Shown piece after piece: positions 23,964 through 32,494 of a stretch of 39,083 bases of DNA. This DNA is from JAVBJV01 sp031555315 (GTDB lineage Bacteria; Pseudomonadota; Alphaproteobacteria; Acetobacterales; Acetobacteraceae): contig JAVBUO010000029.1 in the NCBI GenBank assembly GCA_031555315.1, forward strand, positions 1 through 39,083. The letters run 5' to 3'. Under the pieces are notes generated by a model. That model was not told the origin of the DNA and did no database searches. It saw nothing but the letters and a program-made list of their open reading frames with translations. Both the position numbers and the translations under genes were made by a program. Position 1 is the stretch's first letter. Each line of letters begins with the position of its first letter.

Positions 23964-23966
23964 GCC

Positions 23967-25286
23967 ATGCGCACGCCCTTTCACTGGCTGAAACGCATCA
24001 TGCCGCGCAGCCTGCTGGCGCGCAGCCTGCTGATCATCCTGATCCCGCTGCTGCTGCTGCAGGCCGTCGCATTGCAGGTGTTTTACGGCACGCATCTGGA
24101 CGCTTTCTCGCGCCGATTGGCTGCCAACGTCGCCGGGGATATCGGTTTTTCGCTCGACCTGATGCGCCGTTACCCCGGCCCTGAAAACTACGCCTGGATC
24201 GCGCTGGAAACGCAGCAGCGCCTGGACATCGACCTGATATTCGAACCGGGCGCCGTGCTCACCAACACCAGACGCGAGAACGCACTGGGACCGATGGACA
24301 ACGATCTGGCCAACGCGCTCGAGGAACGTGTCCGCAGGCCCTTCACCTTCGACTGGGATGCCGCGCCGCGCAGCGTCACGATCAGCATCCAACTGCCGAA
24401 CGGCGTGATCCATGCCGAGGTACCGCGCAAGCGCCTGTACAGCGGCACCGTGCTGCTGTTCGTGCTGTGGCTGGTGGGCAGCGCCATGCTGCTGTTCGGT
24501 ATCGCCGCCATTTTCATGAAGCAGCAAGTGCGCGCCATCCGCCGGCTGAGCAGCTCGGCCGAGGCGTTCGGCATGGGCCGCGATCCCGGTCCGATCAAAC
24601 CGGAAGGCGGTACCGAAGTGCGCCAAGCCGCCGTCGCCTTCAACCGTATGCAGGCACGCATCCGCCGGTTTCTGGCACAGCGCACGGAAATGCTGGCTGG
24701 CGTATCGCACGACCTGCGCACCCCGCTGACCCGCATGCGTCTTGCCCTGGCCCTGATGCCGCAGAATGCCGACAATGCCGAACTGGCCGCCGATGTCGAC
24801 GAGATGGAAAACATGGTGGACGGGTATCTGGCCTTCGCGCGCGGCGAAGGCACCGAACAGGCACAGGAAACGAACATCACCGCCCTGCTGCGCGATGCCG
24901 TCGGCAATGCGCAACGCAGTGGCCCGCAGATCGGCTTTGCCCAAACTGCCGATATCACCCTGCCGCTGCGCCCGCACGCGATGCGCCGCGCCATTCACAA
25001 CTTGTTGGACAACGCACGCCGCCATGCAAAACGGATCGAGGTCTCGGTGCAGACCCAGGTGCGAGACGGCGGCGGAAATTACGTGATGGTTTGGATCGAC
25101 GATGACGGCCCCGGCATCCCGAAAGAACAGCGCGAAGAGATGTTTCGCCCATTCGCATCCGGGTCCGGCAGTACCGGACTGGGACTGACGATCGCCCGCG
25201 ACGTCGTGCGCGCACATGGCGGCGACATCTTTCTGGAAGACAGTCCGCTCGGCGGACTGCGCGCCAATCTGCGCCTGCCCATCTGA
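23967..25286 (+). CDS. EnvZ-type sensor histidine kinase
   Basis: The 439-residue inner-membrane kinase has two transmembrane helices (about 18-37 and 160-183) enclosing a ~120-residue periplasmic sensor domain. A HAMP linker (about 184-237) follows. The dimerisation/phosphoacceptor box is VSHDLRTPLTRMRL with H248. The ATPase domain has N box HNLLDNARRH (N349), G1 DDDGPGIP, F box FRPF and G2 STGLGLTIARDVV. It should phosphorylate the response regulator encoded 3 bp upstream. The signal is unknown. A terminator lies 14 bp after the stop. Confidence 0.93.
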   Translation: MRTPFHWLKRIMPRSLLARSLLIILIPLLLLQAVALQVFYGTHLDAFSRRLAANVAGDIGFSLDLMRRYPGPENYAWIALETQQRLDIDLIFEPGAVLTNTRRENALGPMDNDLANALEERVRRPFTFDWDAAPRSVTISIQLPNGVIHAEVPRKRLYSGTVLLFVLWLVGSAMLLFGIAAIFMKQQVRAIRRLSSSAEAFGMGRDPGPIKPEGGTEVRQAAVAFNRMQARIRRFLAQRTEMLAGVSHDLRTPLTRMRLALALMPQNADNAELAADVDEMENMVDGYLAFARGEGTEQAQETNITALLRDAVGNAQRSGPQIGFAQTADITLPLRPHAMRRAIHNLLDNARRHAKRIEVSVQTQVRDGGGNYVMVWIDDDGPGIPKEQREEMFRPFASGSGSTGLGLTIARDVVRAHGGDIFLEDSPLGGLRANLRLPI

Positions 25287-25299
25287 ACCCGTGCAAACA

Positions 25300-25323
25300 A
25301 AAGGCCGCCTAAAGGCAGCCTTT
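25300..25323. terminator. Bidirectional terminator between the histidine kinase and phasin genes
   Basis: AAAGGC pairs with GCCTTT and GCCT with AGGC, separated by one C/A mismatch and an AA loop. The A-rich left flank and T-rich right side suit termination in both directions of these convergent genes. Confidence 0.65.
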
Positions 25324-25350
25324 CATCACTGCACCGAATTCGCCCGCAGA

Positions 25351-25791
25351 CTATGCGTTTTTCGCGATCTTGTCGGTTACATCCTTCACTTCGTCCATCG
25401 CTTCCATGAAACGCTGGTTCAGGATCTCGACGGCCTCGCCGTTCGACTTCTGAATCAGGTCGGCGATTTCCTTCATGTTGGCAACGGCACGGGAATAACC
25501 ATCCTTCAGCAGCTTAATCTGCCGTGCCGCCTGGTCCTGCGGTGCCTCGCCGCTCGAGAGCACACGCACGGCGTCCGACATTTCCGACATTGTCTGCTGG
25601 ATGATTTCCATATGCCGCTTGGCAACGGCCTGCGCCCCTTCCAGTGCGACGCGATTGGCCTGGGACAGCGTCTCCAGATTACGGCGCTGGGCAGCAAGGA
25701 ACACTTCTGCGTTCGGCATTGCCGGCAACTTCAATTCAGCCATCATTTTCGTAACATCGAAATCAAAGGGATTTTGAGGTTTGGCCGCCAT
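25351..25791 (-). CDS. Phasin family protein
   Basis: The 146-residue protein is almost entirely helical and amphipathic, with the phasin pattern NPFDFDVTKMMAELKLPAMP, then AAQRRNLETLSQANRVALEGAQAVAKRHMEI and DLIQKSNGEAVEILNQRFMEAMDEVKD. Phasins coat polyhydroxyalkanoate granules, so the organism probably stores PHA. I chose the ATG at 25789-25791 because GGGAAG lies 7 bases upstream. ATGs at 25806 and 25833 are also in frame. No PHA synthase lies in the window. The gene follows the GH5 gene on the same strand after 90 bp. Confidence 0.88.
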   Translation of the reverse strand: MAAKPQNPFDFDVTKMMAELKLPAMPNAEVFLAAQRRNLETLSQANRVALEGAQAVAKRHMEIIQQTMSEMSDAVRVLSSGEAPQDQAARQIKLLKDGYSRAVANMKEIADLIQKSNGEAVEILNQRFMEAMDEVKDVTDKIAKNA

Positions 25792-25881
25792 GTCTGCACT
25801 TCCCATGTATAAATTGTTTCCCGCCGCGCACAAAATCTAGGCGCAGTCCCTACGATTTACAATAGCCGGGTTTGTAACAGA

Positions 25882-27000
25882 TCAGTCGGCGGCCAAACCC
25901 AGCCCCGGCAGAATCTCCGTGTGCATATGCACTTCACCCTGCGCGTTTCTGGTACGTTTCAACCCCATGACATCGTCGTAACCCCACAAGGCCCAGCCGA
26001 TCCGCAAAGATTCCAGCACCGTTCGTACATCCTGTAACCATCTGGAGCGCATCTCTGCCGGAATTCTATCGCTGACACCGATTTCCCCCGCGATCACCGG
26101 CACCTGATGACGCTGCGCCCAGTCCCCTGCCTGACCGATCAACCGGCGCATCTGATCGCGCCCCCAGCCATGCCCGCAATAGTTTGCAGCGATCAGCGCC
26201 AGAGTGCGTGCGTGTTGTGTGCCGGCCGCTTCCATGCACGCCGCCTTGTCCCCCGACGGCCAGGGCAACCGTGCGATCGCCGGTCTGTCGGGATTGTGCG
26301 CGCGGTTGTCGGGGCTGTCGGGGATGGATGACGCCAACGTCGTCCAGAATTGCGGTTGATAAAAATGGAAAGAGTACACGACATTCCGGTCGTCCAGCGG
26401 CGTTAACGCCAGCAATCCGCGCAATCCGCCCCAGAAGTGGCCGGTGGCGATCAGCGTGTGTCCTGGCAGGGCGGCGCGGATGATCTGTGCGGCTTCGGCC
26501 TGCAGGCGATGCCAACTCCCGGGATCGTCCTGAAAGACCGGCTCGTTCAGAATCTCGACAAACGTCACATCCGGATCGGTATCAGCCAGCAGTGGCGCCA
26601 GAGAACGCCAGGTTTGCAGAAACTCCGCCCGATCCTCGGCATTGTTCTCCAGCCGCCAGCGGTATGGATGCAGATCGACGACCACCGCCATACCCGCCTG
26701 CTGGATCGCGCCGATCGCCGCGCGCAGGGCACGGCGGATCGCCGGGCCGTTCGCACTGCGCAGAATCTCGGGCTGCACAGGCAGACGCACGAACGTGAAA
26801 CCATACCGACGCAACTGCCCGAGCTCGTCCGCACCGATATAATTCCGGAAGTAATCCGCCGTCATCCTGGCCGGAAACCTGAACCAGTGCACGATGTTGA
26901 TCCCGCGCGCCAGAACGGCGACCCGTTCCTCGGGCACCTGCGCATATGCCGGACAGAAGAACAGCAGAATCAGGACAAGGACGATTCCATATTGCCGCAA
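25882..27000 (-). CDS. Secreted glycoside hydrolase family 5 (cellulase-like)
   Basis: The ~372-residue protein has a signal peptide (RQYGIVLVLILLFFCPAYA, cut before Q). A TIM-barrel GH5 domain follows with RGINIVHWF, VVVDLHPYRW, the acid/base glutamate in FVEILNEP and the nucleophile glutamate in VPVIAGEIGVSD. GH5 enzymes cleave beta-glucans, mannans or related glycans; the substrate is unknown. The best start is a TTG at 26998-27000, overlapping the GT2 gene by 31 bp, because no ATG or GTG lies in frame before the signal peptide; the open frame upstream is shadow. Co-expression with the GT2 gene suggests trimming of an exported polysaccharide, as hydrolases do in cellulose-type loci. Confidence 0.85.
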   Translation of the reverse strand: MRQYGIVLVLILLFFCPAYAQVPEERVAVLARGINIVHWFRFPARMTADYFRNYIGADELGQLRRYGFTFVRLPVQPEILRSANGPAIRRALRAAIGAIQQAGMAVVVDLHPYRWRLENNAEDRAEFLQTWRSLAPLLADTDPDVTFVEILNEPVFQDDPGSWHRLQAEAAQIIRAALPGHTLIATGHFWGGLRGLLALTPLDDRNVVYSFHFYQPQFWTTLASSIPDSPDNRAHNPDRPAIARLPWPSGDKAACMEAAGTQHARTLALIAANYCGHGWGRDQMRRLIGQAGDWAQRHQVPVIAGEIGVSDRIPAEMRSRWLQDVRTVLESLRIGWALWGYDDVMGLKRTRNAQGEVHMHTEILPGLGLAAD

Positions 27001-27983
27001 ACCCGTGCGCTGGATTCGAACCGTTCGACAAGATACAGCGGACGGCGCTTGGTTTCGTTGAACACCCGCCCCAGATATTCGCCGATCACCCCCAGCGTCA
27101 TCAGCTGCATGCCGCCCAGGAACAGCACGACGGCCAGCAGACTCGGATAACCGGGCACGGGATTTCCGAACAGCAATGTCTTGATGATGATCTGCGCCCC
27201 GTACAGAAACGCGAACACGGCCACCGCCAACCCGACATAGGTCGCCACCTTCAGCGGCACGACGGTGAACCCTGTAATACCCTCGATCGCCAGATTCCAG
27301 AGTTTGATATAGCTCCACTTGGTTTCTCCAGCATGGCGTGGGGCACGATCGTACACCACCGCACGCGATGGAAAGCCAACCCAGGCGAACAACCCTTTCA
27401 TGAACCGGTGCTGTTCGCGCAGCTGCAGAAGCGCATCAACCGCACGGCGCGACATCAACCTGTAATCGCCCGTATCCCGCGGAATATGAACGCGGCCGAT
27501 ATTCGACATCAGATAGTAAAACACCGATGCCGTCATTTTCTTGAACCACCCCTCGCCGGCCCGCACGCGACGTTGCGCATAGACGACGTCGAATCCTTCC
27601 CGCCATCCGGCGATCAGTTCCGGAATCAGTTCCGGCGGATCCTGCAGATCGGCATCGATCACGATCACCGCATCACCGCGCGCATGGTCGAGGCCGGCCG
27701 TCGTCGCGATTTCCTTGCCGAAATTCCGGCTGAGATTCAGCACCGCAACCGCCGGGTCCGTATCGTGCAGCTGCAATAGCAGATCCAGCGTCGAATCCGA
27801 CGATCCGTCGTTCACATAGACGACTTCCCATGCCAGTCCCGCCGCCTGCATGACCGCGACAAGGCGCGTATGAAACGCCGCGATGCCGTCGGCTTCGTTA
27901 TAGGCCGGCACCACGACCGACACGAACGGGCCGTTCGGGCTGACGAATTTTCCTGTCATTTCTCTGGCCGGTTTCTGCAGCAT
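26970..27983 (-). CDS. GtrB-like family 2 glycosyltransferase (polyprenyl-phosphate sugar transferase)
   Basis: The 337-residue protein has a GT-A domain: VSVVVPAYNEADGI, VNDGSSDST and the DXD-containing DADLQDPPE, with HAGETKWSYIKLW before the membrane region. Two transmembrane helices lie near 246-268 and 280-302. This layout matches GtrB and DPM1-like enzymes, which charge bactoprenyl phosphate with glucose or another hexose. The usual partner flippase GtrA is not seen nearby, but a membrane glycosyltransferase gene is encoded divergently 48 bp away and could use the lipid-linked sugar. The start ATG at 27983 has GAGGA close upstream. Confidence 0.9.
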   Translation of the reverse strand: MLQKPAREMTGKFVSPNGPFVSVVVPAYNEADGIAAFHTRLVAVMQAAGLAWEVVYVNDGSSDSTLDLLLQLHDTDPAVAVLNLSRNFGKEIATTAGLDHARGDAVIVIDADLQDPPELIPELIAGWREGFDVVYAQRRVRAGEGWFKKMTASVFYYLMSNIGRVHIPRDTGDYRLMSRRAVDALLQLREQHRFMKGLFAWVGFPSRAVVYDRAPRHAGETKWSYIKLWNLAIEGITGFTVVPLKVATYVGLAVAVFAFLYGAQIIIKTLLFGNPVPGYPSLLAVVLFLGGMQLMTLGVIGEYLGRVFNETKRRPLYLVERFESSARVCGNMESSLS

Positions 27984-28031
27984 TCATCCTCGCCCGTAAA
28001 AACGACACACCATGTCAGAAAAAAAATCACA

Positions 28032-29573
28032 ATGCGATATTATTTGAAATGCACCGGCTTCTACAGTTACCTTACTTGGGTGTTCCGTTTTTTCTCAATA
28101 AAACCAGGCGCGTTCATTCAAGCGATCGTCTTCGCATTTTGCGTTTTCATTCTGCTTGCCGCTGCAGCGCTTCGTTCGACCGAGTACGACGAAAACTACA
28201 CGGTCTTCCTCGCCACCGGTCAGCCGCGACCGGCATGGCCGGCACAGGTGTTCACCGCCGAAGACATGCAGCACATCTATCATGGCACCAGCAGCTACGG
28301 TGCCATTGCACGCGACTTGCGACAGGGCGACGTGCATCCGCCGCTGTATTTCTGGCTGGCGTCCACCTGGCGCGATCTGGTCGATGGCGATCTGTTCCGG
28401 ACCCGGCTGCTGTCCGTACTGATATCGGCCGCGGCACTCGCACTCGTTGGGCTGATCGCACACCGGGCCGGCATTCCACCTGCGCTGGCGATGCTGTTGT
28501 GCGGTCTGATGTACGGGTTCGCCTATACGGGTACCATCGCGCGCGGCTTCGCGCTGGCGCAGATGCTCACGCTGCTTGGCGTTCTGCTTCTGGTACGTGC
28601 ACAGAACTGGCGACTGGCACTGCTCGGCGGGCTGGCGCTGGGGGCGGCGACGTTCTCCAACTATCTCGCCGCCTTCGTGACCGGCGCCGTTCTGCTCTGG
28701 TTGCTGGTGGTGCACTGGAAAAGACCAGCGCTGTGGATCTGCGCCGGACTGGGTGTCGCGCTGTTTCTGGCCGGAGATCTGTTTTTCTTTCTGGCACAAA
28801 AGGACAGCAGAGCCGGACAGTTTCCGGCCTTCATGCTGCTGCCCGCCATTCTCCGGCTGGCGCAGTACGGCGCCGCCGGCCTCTTTGGCGGGCTACCGCT
28901 GTACGTGCCGGATATGCTGCGCCTCCCGCTTACGGCGATCGTCGCAACCATGGTGCTGGCGAGCGTGGCGGCGATCTTCTGGGCATGGCGGCGGATCGGA
29001 ACCCCGCAAACGCGCTGGCTGCTGCTGATGGCGACGCTCGCCCCGCCCATCGGACTTCTGCTGCTGGGGTTCGCATTCAACAACACCCCCATCGAGCTAC
29101 GCTACATCGCTTTCTGCCTGCCCTTTTACGCCCTGCTGCTGGCAGGCGCGCTGGTTTCGGTGCGCTGGCTGCTGCCGCTTGTTCTGGCACTGCAGATCAC
29201 CGCCATCGCCGGCCTGCTGTTCCATCCGGCAACCATGCAACCCTTCCGCCACACGGCGCAGGCCGCTTGGCGACTGGCCGGCACCGACGGGCTGGTTTTC
29301 ATTGCACATGGCAACGATGGCGTTGGCATTCCCGCCGCCTTCGTGCAGGAAGCTTCACCGCGCATGCAGATCCGTGTCGTACGCAGAACCGACAATCCCA
29401 CCCTATTATTGTCTCAGGCGGCATCTTTCCCGCGTATCGTAATCGTCACGATTGCCGGCGACAACGACAGCCCCCCTGCCGTTTCCATGCTGCTGGACAC
29501 ATTTTCCAGCGACCGGTGCTGGCAGAAAGGCGATACCGGCCTCAACAGCGTGGCATTTGAGCATCGCTGCTGA
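28032..29573 (+). CDS. GT39-like integral membrane glycosyltransferase
   Basis: The 513-residue protein has about ten to twelve hydrophobic helices. After the first one an external loop holds STEYDENYTVFLATG and, later, the motif GDVHPPLYFWLAS, both typical of GT39/PMT-like transferases that use polyprenyl-phosphate sugars. The last ~100 residues are soluble. The start is the ATG at 28032; a longer open frame reaches 27870 but reads antisense to the GT2 gene. It diverges from that gene and probably acts on the same polyprenyl-linked sugar (inference). The acceptor, possibly a polysaccharide or O-antigen, is unknown. Confidence 0.82.
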   Translation: MRYYLKCTGFYSYLTWVFRFFSIKPGAFIQAIVFAFCVFILLAAAALRSTEYDENYTVFLATGQPRPAWPAQVFTAEDMQHIYHGTSSYGAIARDLRQGDVHPPLYFWLASTWRDLVDGDLFRTRLLSVLISAAALALVGLIAHRAGIPPALAMLLCGLMYGFAYTGTIARGFALAQMLTLLGVLLLVRAQNWRLALLGGLALGAATFSNYLAAFVTGAVLLWLLVVHWKRPALWICAGLGVALFLAGDLFFFLAQKDSRAGQFPAFMLLPAILRLAQYGAAGLFGGLPLYVPDMLRLPLTAIVATMVLASVAAIFWAWRRIGTPQTRWLLLMATLAPPIGLLLLGFAFNNTPIELRYIAFCLPFYALLLAGALVSVRWLLPLVLALQITAIAGLLFHPATMQPFRHTAQAAWRLAGTDGLVFIAHGNDGVGIPAAFVQEASPRMQIRVVRRTDNPTLLLSQAASFPRIVIVTIAGDNDSPPAVSMLLDTFSSDRCWQKGDTGLNSVAFEHRC

Positions 29574-29651
29574 TTTTTCGCCGCCGCGCATCATGCCTGC
29601 GCGAAAACCATCCTGTATACATTCACGTCCTCTCAAGGCACGTGCGGACAT

Positions 29652-30917
29652 ATGGCGACTCGCGTCTATTCTTTGTTGGCTGCCGTCGGTTGCATGCTTC
29701 TGGCATCGCCTTCGGTTGCGCAAGGTCCGCAACCACGACGTTTCGAATTTCCAGCCTGGTCCCGTTTACTCAGCGGCACGCTCGGTGACAGACAGATCGA
29801 ACTGCGCCTGTTCCGGGAAGGCAACACGCTGACCGGACGTTACTGTTTCAGCCCCTGTAATGCCGATGCGGAAACGGAATTGGAAACCGAAACCGAGGCC
29901 GGCGACCCGGCGGACCTGCTGGCACTGACCGGCAATCTGAACGGCAGCCGCAACAACACCGCAGTTCTGGATGAACGCCCGCTGAACCGCGCCGACACAT
30001 CCGAAACCGGCACATGGACGATCACTCTGTCCAACAACGGCATAACCGGACAATGGCGCAATCTGGACGGATCGCAGACCCTGCCCATAGCGCTGACCCA
30101 ACCGCCTGCACAACAGCCGTTTCTCTTTCTGTTGCAGATCCAGACCACGCAGCCGCTGAATGCCGGTTGTCGCGAGGACAGCAGCATCACCGCCATCCGC
30201 GTCTATAATCCGAACGGCCAGTTGCAACAGACGTTGCCGGCTGCCTCGCAGAATATCTGCGGCTATTTCGCACCGGAACTGATCGACCTGAACTTCGACG
30301 GCTGGCCCGATCTGCGTCTGGGGCACACCGATCCCGAAACCACGCTGACCAGCTATCACTACTGGCTGTTCAACCCCGCCACGCGCCGCTTCGCCGATGC
30401 GCCTGCCGCCTTGCAGGACATCGTCACCCCGCAGTTCGATGCCGAACAGCAGCGTCTGTGGTACAGCTGGGTCGATGCACACGATGTCAGCGGTATCACC
30501 GTTTATCGCTGGGATGGAAACAGCCTGATACAGACCGATAACGCGCGCAGTTTCGTGGTGCCGGTGCGTACCGAAGACGGCCTGCTCTACTGCCACATCT
30601 GGCAGGTCTACGAAAGCGGTCGCATTCGCGACATCGGCGCCCCGCAGGACGAGCAGGGACGTATCAGCTTCTCACCGCACGCTCTGCCGCCGCAATCCTG
30701 CACGCCGGACTTTCCAGCCACCCTCGCACAGTTGGAAATGCGCGTCTGGACCCTGCGCGACGGTCAGCCCGCCACCGCCCGCACGCTACCCATCGCACGC
30801 GAACCCATCGACACGCCGCAAGGTCTGCGCTTCTGCCCGAACATCGCGGTGTTCAGCAACGGCGCACTGGTCCGCGAAGTGGTGATCTCGGACGAAGCCT
30901 GCTGGGCGGAATACTAG
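29652..30917 (+). CDS. Secreted protein with an XAC2610-like Ca-binding domain, function unknown
   Basis: The 421-residue protein has a signal peptide (cut near A23) and many scattered cysteines, consistent with a periplasmic disulfide-bonded fold. Residues 30-155 are beta-rich (EIELRLFREGNTLTGRYCF-like strands, then GTWTITLSNNGITGQW). Residues about 155-290 include DLNFDGWPDLRL (212-223), followed by YHYWLFNPATRRF. That order resembles XAC2610-related proteins, one of which is known as a periplasmic inhibitor of a Xanthomonas lysozyme-like effector. The link is tentative: I rely on the motif order only. It is 78 bp after the GT39-like gene on the same strand. Confidence 0.72.
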   Translation: MATRVYSLLAAVGCMLLASPSVAQGPQPRRFEFPAWSRLLSGTLGDRQIELRLFREGNTLTGRYCFSPCNADAETELETETEAGDPADLLALTGNLNGSRNNTAVLDERPLNRADTSETGTWTITLSNNGITGQWRNLDGSQTLPIALTQPPAQQPFLFLLQIQTTQPLNAGCREDSSITAIRVYNPNGQLQQTLPAASQNICGYFAPELIDLNFDGWPDLRLGHTDPETTLTSYHYWLFNPATRRFADAPAALQDIVTPQFDAEQQRLWYSWVDAHDVSGITVYRWDGNSLIQTDNARSFVVPVRTEDGLLYCHIWQVYESGRIRDIGAPQDEQGRISFSPHALPPQSCTPDFPATLAQLEMRVWTLRDGQPATARTLPIAREPIDTPQGLRFCPNIAVFSNGALVREVVISDEACWAEY

Positions 30918-30974
30918 AGCGGATCGTGGTCAGGCGGCATCGCCCGGTCACGTGAAGATGCTCTGGGTCGCGGT

Positions 30975-31484
30975 TCAGTCCCAGTCCGGCAGGATGAACG
31001 GCAGATCCGTATCGCCGGTTTCCTGCCCGACCGCCGTCAGCATCGCATGCGCCTGCCCGCGGTGATGTGTCTGATGATTGAACATATGCACGATCAGCAC
31101 CGCTTTCGGACGGGTCAGTTCGCGTTGAACAGCGCCGCTGAACCAAGTCAGCGTTCCCGCCAGATCGTCCTCCGTCAACTGTGCGGCCCATGCAGAAAGC
31201 CGCGCATCCAGCGCTGCACGCGCTGTCATCAGCGTCGCAAAATCGTCGAACAGGGCAACGCTCTGTTTGATGCCAACCGCCGGTTTGTCCCATCCGGCGA
31301 AGCGCGACATCCACATGGTGTCGCCCCATAGCAGATGATTCAGCGTTCCGTGGATCGACCCCCAGAACGCGCCATGCTGCGCTCTACGTTCGGCATCGCT
31401 CAGTTTCGATGCCGCACCGTAGAGGCGCCAGTTCATCTCGGCGTTATAGGCAGCCATCATCCGGCAATAGGCTGGCGTGATCAT
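30975..31484 (-). CDS. DinB-family putative metalloprotein
   Basis: The 169-residue protein has the four-helix DinB layout. The probable metal ligands are H50 (in HGTLNHLLWGD), H137 and H141 (in MFNHQTHHRGQAHAML). The family includes thiol-dependent transferases (bacillithiol and mycothiol S-transferases) and DNA-damage-inducible proteins of unknown role, so the activity is unknown here. It lies 5 bp downstream of the double-GNAT gene in a leftward operon that starts with an aspartate aminotransferase. Confidence 0.9.
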   Translation of the reverse strand: MITPAYCRMMAAYNAEMNWRLYGAASKLSDAERRAQHGAFWGSIHGTLNHLLWGDTMWMSRFAGWDKPAVGIKQSVALFDDFATLMTARAALDARLSAWAAQLTEDDLAGTLTWFSGAVQRELTRPKAVLIVHMFNHQTHHRGQAHAMLTAVGQETGDTDLPFILPDWD

Positions 31485-31489
31485 GCGGC

Positions 31490-32494
31490 TCAGAACACCT
31501 TCTTGTAGAACAGCACCGTATCGCGCGGCAGCCGGTCCTTATCCAGCGCATAACCCGGAATCGCCCCCGCCACCGTCCAACCGCGGCTGCGATACAATGC
31601 CTCGCCCGCGCCGCCGGCAATCGTATCCAGTGTCAGCAGCGAGCGTCCGATGCGCGAGGCCGCCTGCTCGGCGCGTTCCACCAGCGCGCGCGCAATACCG
31701 CGGCGCCGGAAATCCGGATGCACCAGCAGCTTCTGCATTTCGGCCCGGTGCGGCTGGTTCTGCGGCGTGCCGAGGTCGAGCATCACCGTGCCGACGATCG
31801 CCCCCTCGCTCCACGCCGCCAGCAGCAGCCGCGCACCCGCCGCGACATCGGCCGAGATCTTCCGCCAGTACCCGCGCGCCACATCCAGCGGCAGCGGCGG
31901 CATGAACGACACCGATGCTCCCGCCTCGACACAGGCCTGCAGGATCTCGGCCAGGCGGCGCTCGGCGGAAACGGCGGCGGCGGCGTCCAGCGCCTCGACC
32001 GAAAGCCCCCCCAGCGGCTTCGCGTAACGGAACTCCAGCGACTTCGACAGATCGTCGAGAATGCGGATCGACCCGGCCCGCACGTAGGACCGCTTCTCGT
32101 AAAACCGGTGCGCGGCATCGAAGCGCGTGTCCGACCACAGGACGATCCGCTCGGCCCCATGCGCGAACGCATAGGTTTCGGCCGTGTCGAGCAGGCGATG
32201 CGCCAGCCCCGTGCCGCGGCAGGCGCGGTCCACATACATGCGCCCCACCTCCCACGCGCCGTCGTTGCCCAGCGGATAGGCCGCCACCATGCCGATCAGC
32301 CGGTCATCCTGTTCCGTTGCCCACAGATGCCCGCCCTTGTTCGCGCAATGTGTGGCCAGCGCGCGCAATTCCGGCACCTCGCCGTCGACGTCCAGCACGC
32401 AGCCCGGAAATTCGGCCCAGCAGGCGCCGATCAGCGCGATGAACCCGTCCGCGTCCGCATCCCGGCCCGAGCGGATCTGCACCGCGCCGGTCAA
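31490..32494 (-). CDS. Tandem GNAT-family acetyltransferase (two GNAT domains)
   Basis: The 334-residue protein contains two GNAT folds. The first (about 5-150) has the acetyl-CoA loop ACRGTGLAHRLLD (R93-G96), preceded by WEVGRMYVD. The second (about 180-334) has DFRRRGIARALVERAEQ (263-279) and ends with LYRSRGWTVAGAIPGYALD. Such pairs may be a duplicated domain with one catalytic half. The start is a TTG at 32494 in a TTGA overlap with the upstream stop; GAGGAG sits 5 bases before it. A GTG four codons later is an alternative. Substrate unknown. Confidence 0.85.
   Translation of the reverse strand: MTGAVQIRSGRDADADGFIALIGACWAEFPGCVLDVDGEVPELRALATHCANKGGHLWATEQDDRLIGMVAAYPLGNDGAWEVGRMYVDRACRGTGLAHRLLDTAETYAFAHGAERIVLWSDTRFDAAHRFYEKRSYVRAGSIRILDDLSKSLEFRYAKPLGGLSVEALDAAAAVSAERRLAEILQACVEAGASVSFMPPLPLDVARGYWRKISADVAAGARLLLAAWSEGAIVGTVMLDLGTPQNQPHRAEMQKLLVHPDFRRRGIARALVERAEQAASRIGRSLLTLDTIAGGAGEALYRSRGWTVAGAIPGYALDKDRLPRDTVLFYKKVF

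Noticed and set aside
23136..25217. 693-codon minus-strand frame
   Set aside because: It is antisense to the response regulator and kinase genes, and its composition is Gln/His/Arg-rich without motifs.
30918..30974. Possible hairpin between the XAC2610-like gene and DinB
   Set aside because: Only short, interrupted pairings can be drawn and there is no T tract.
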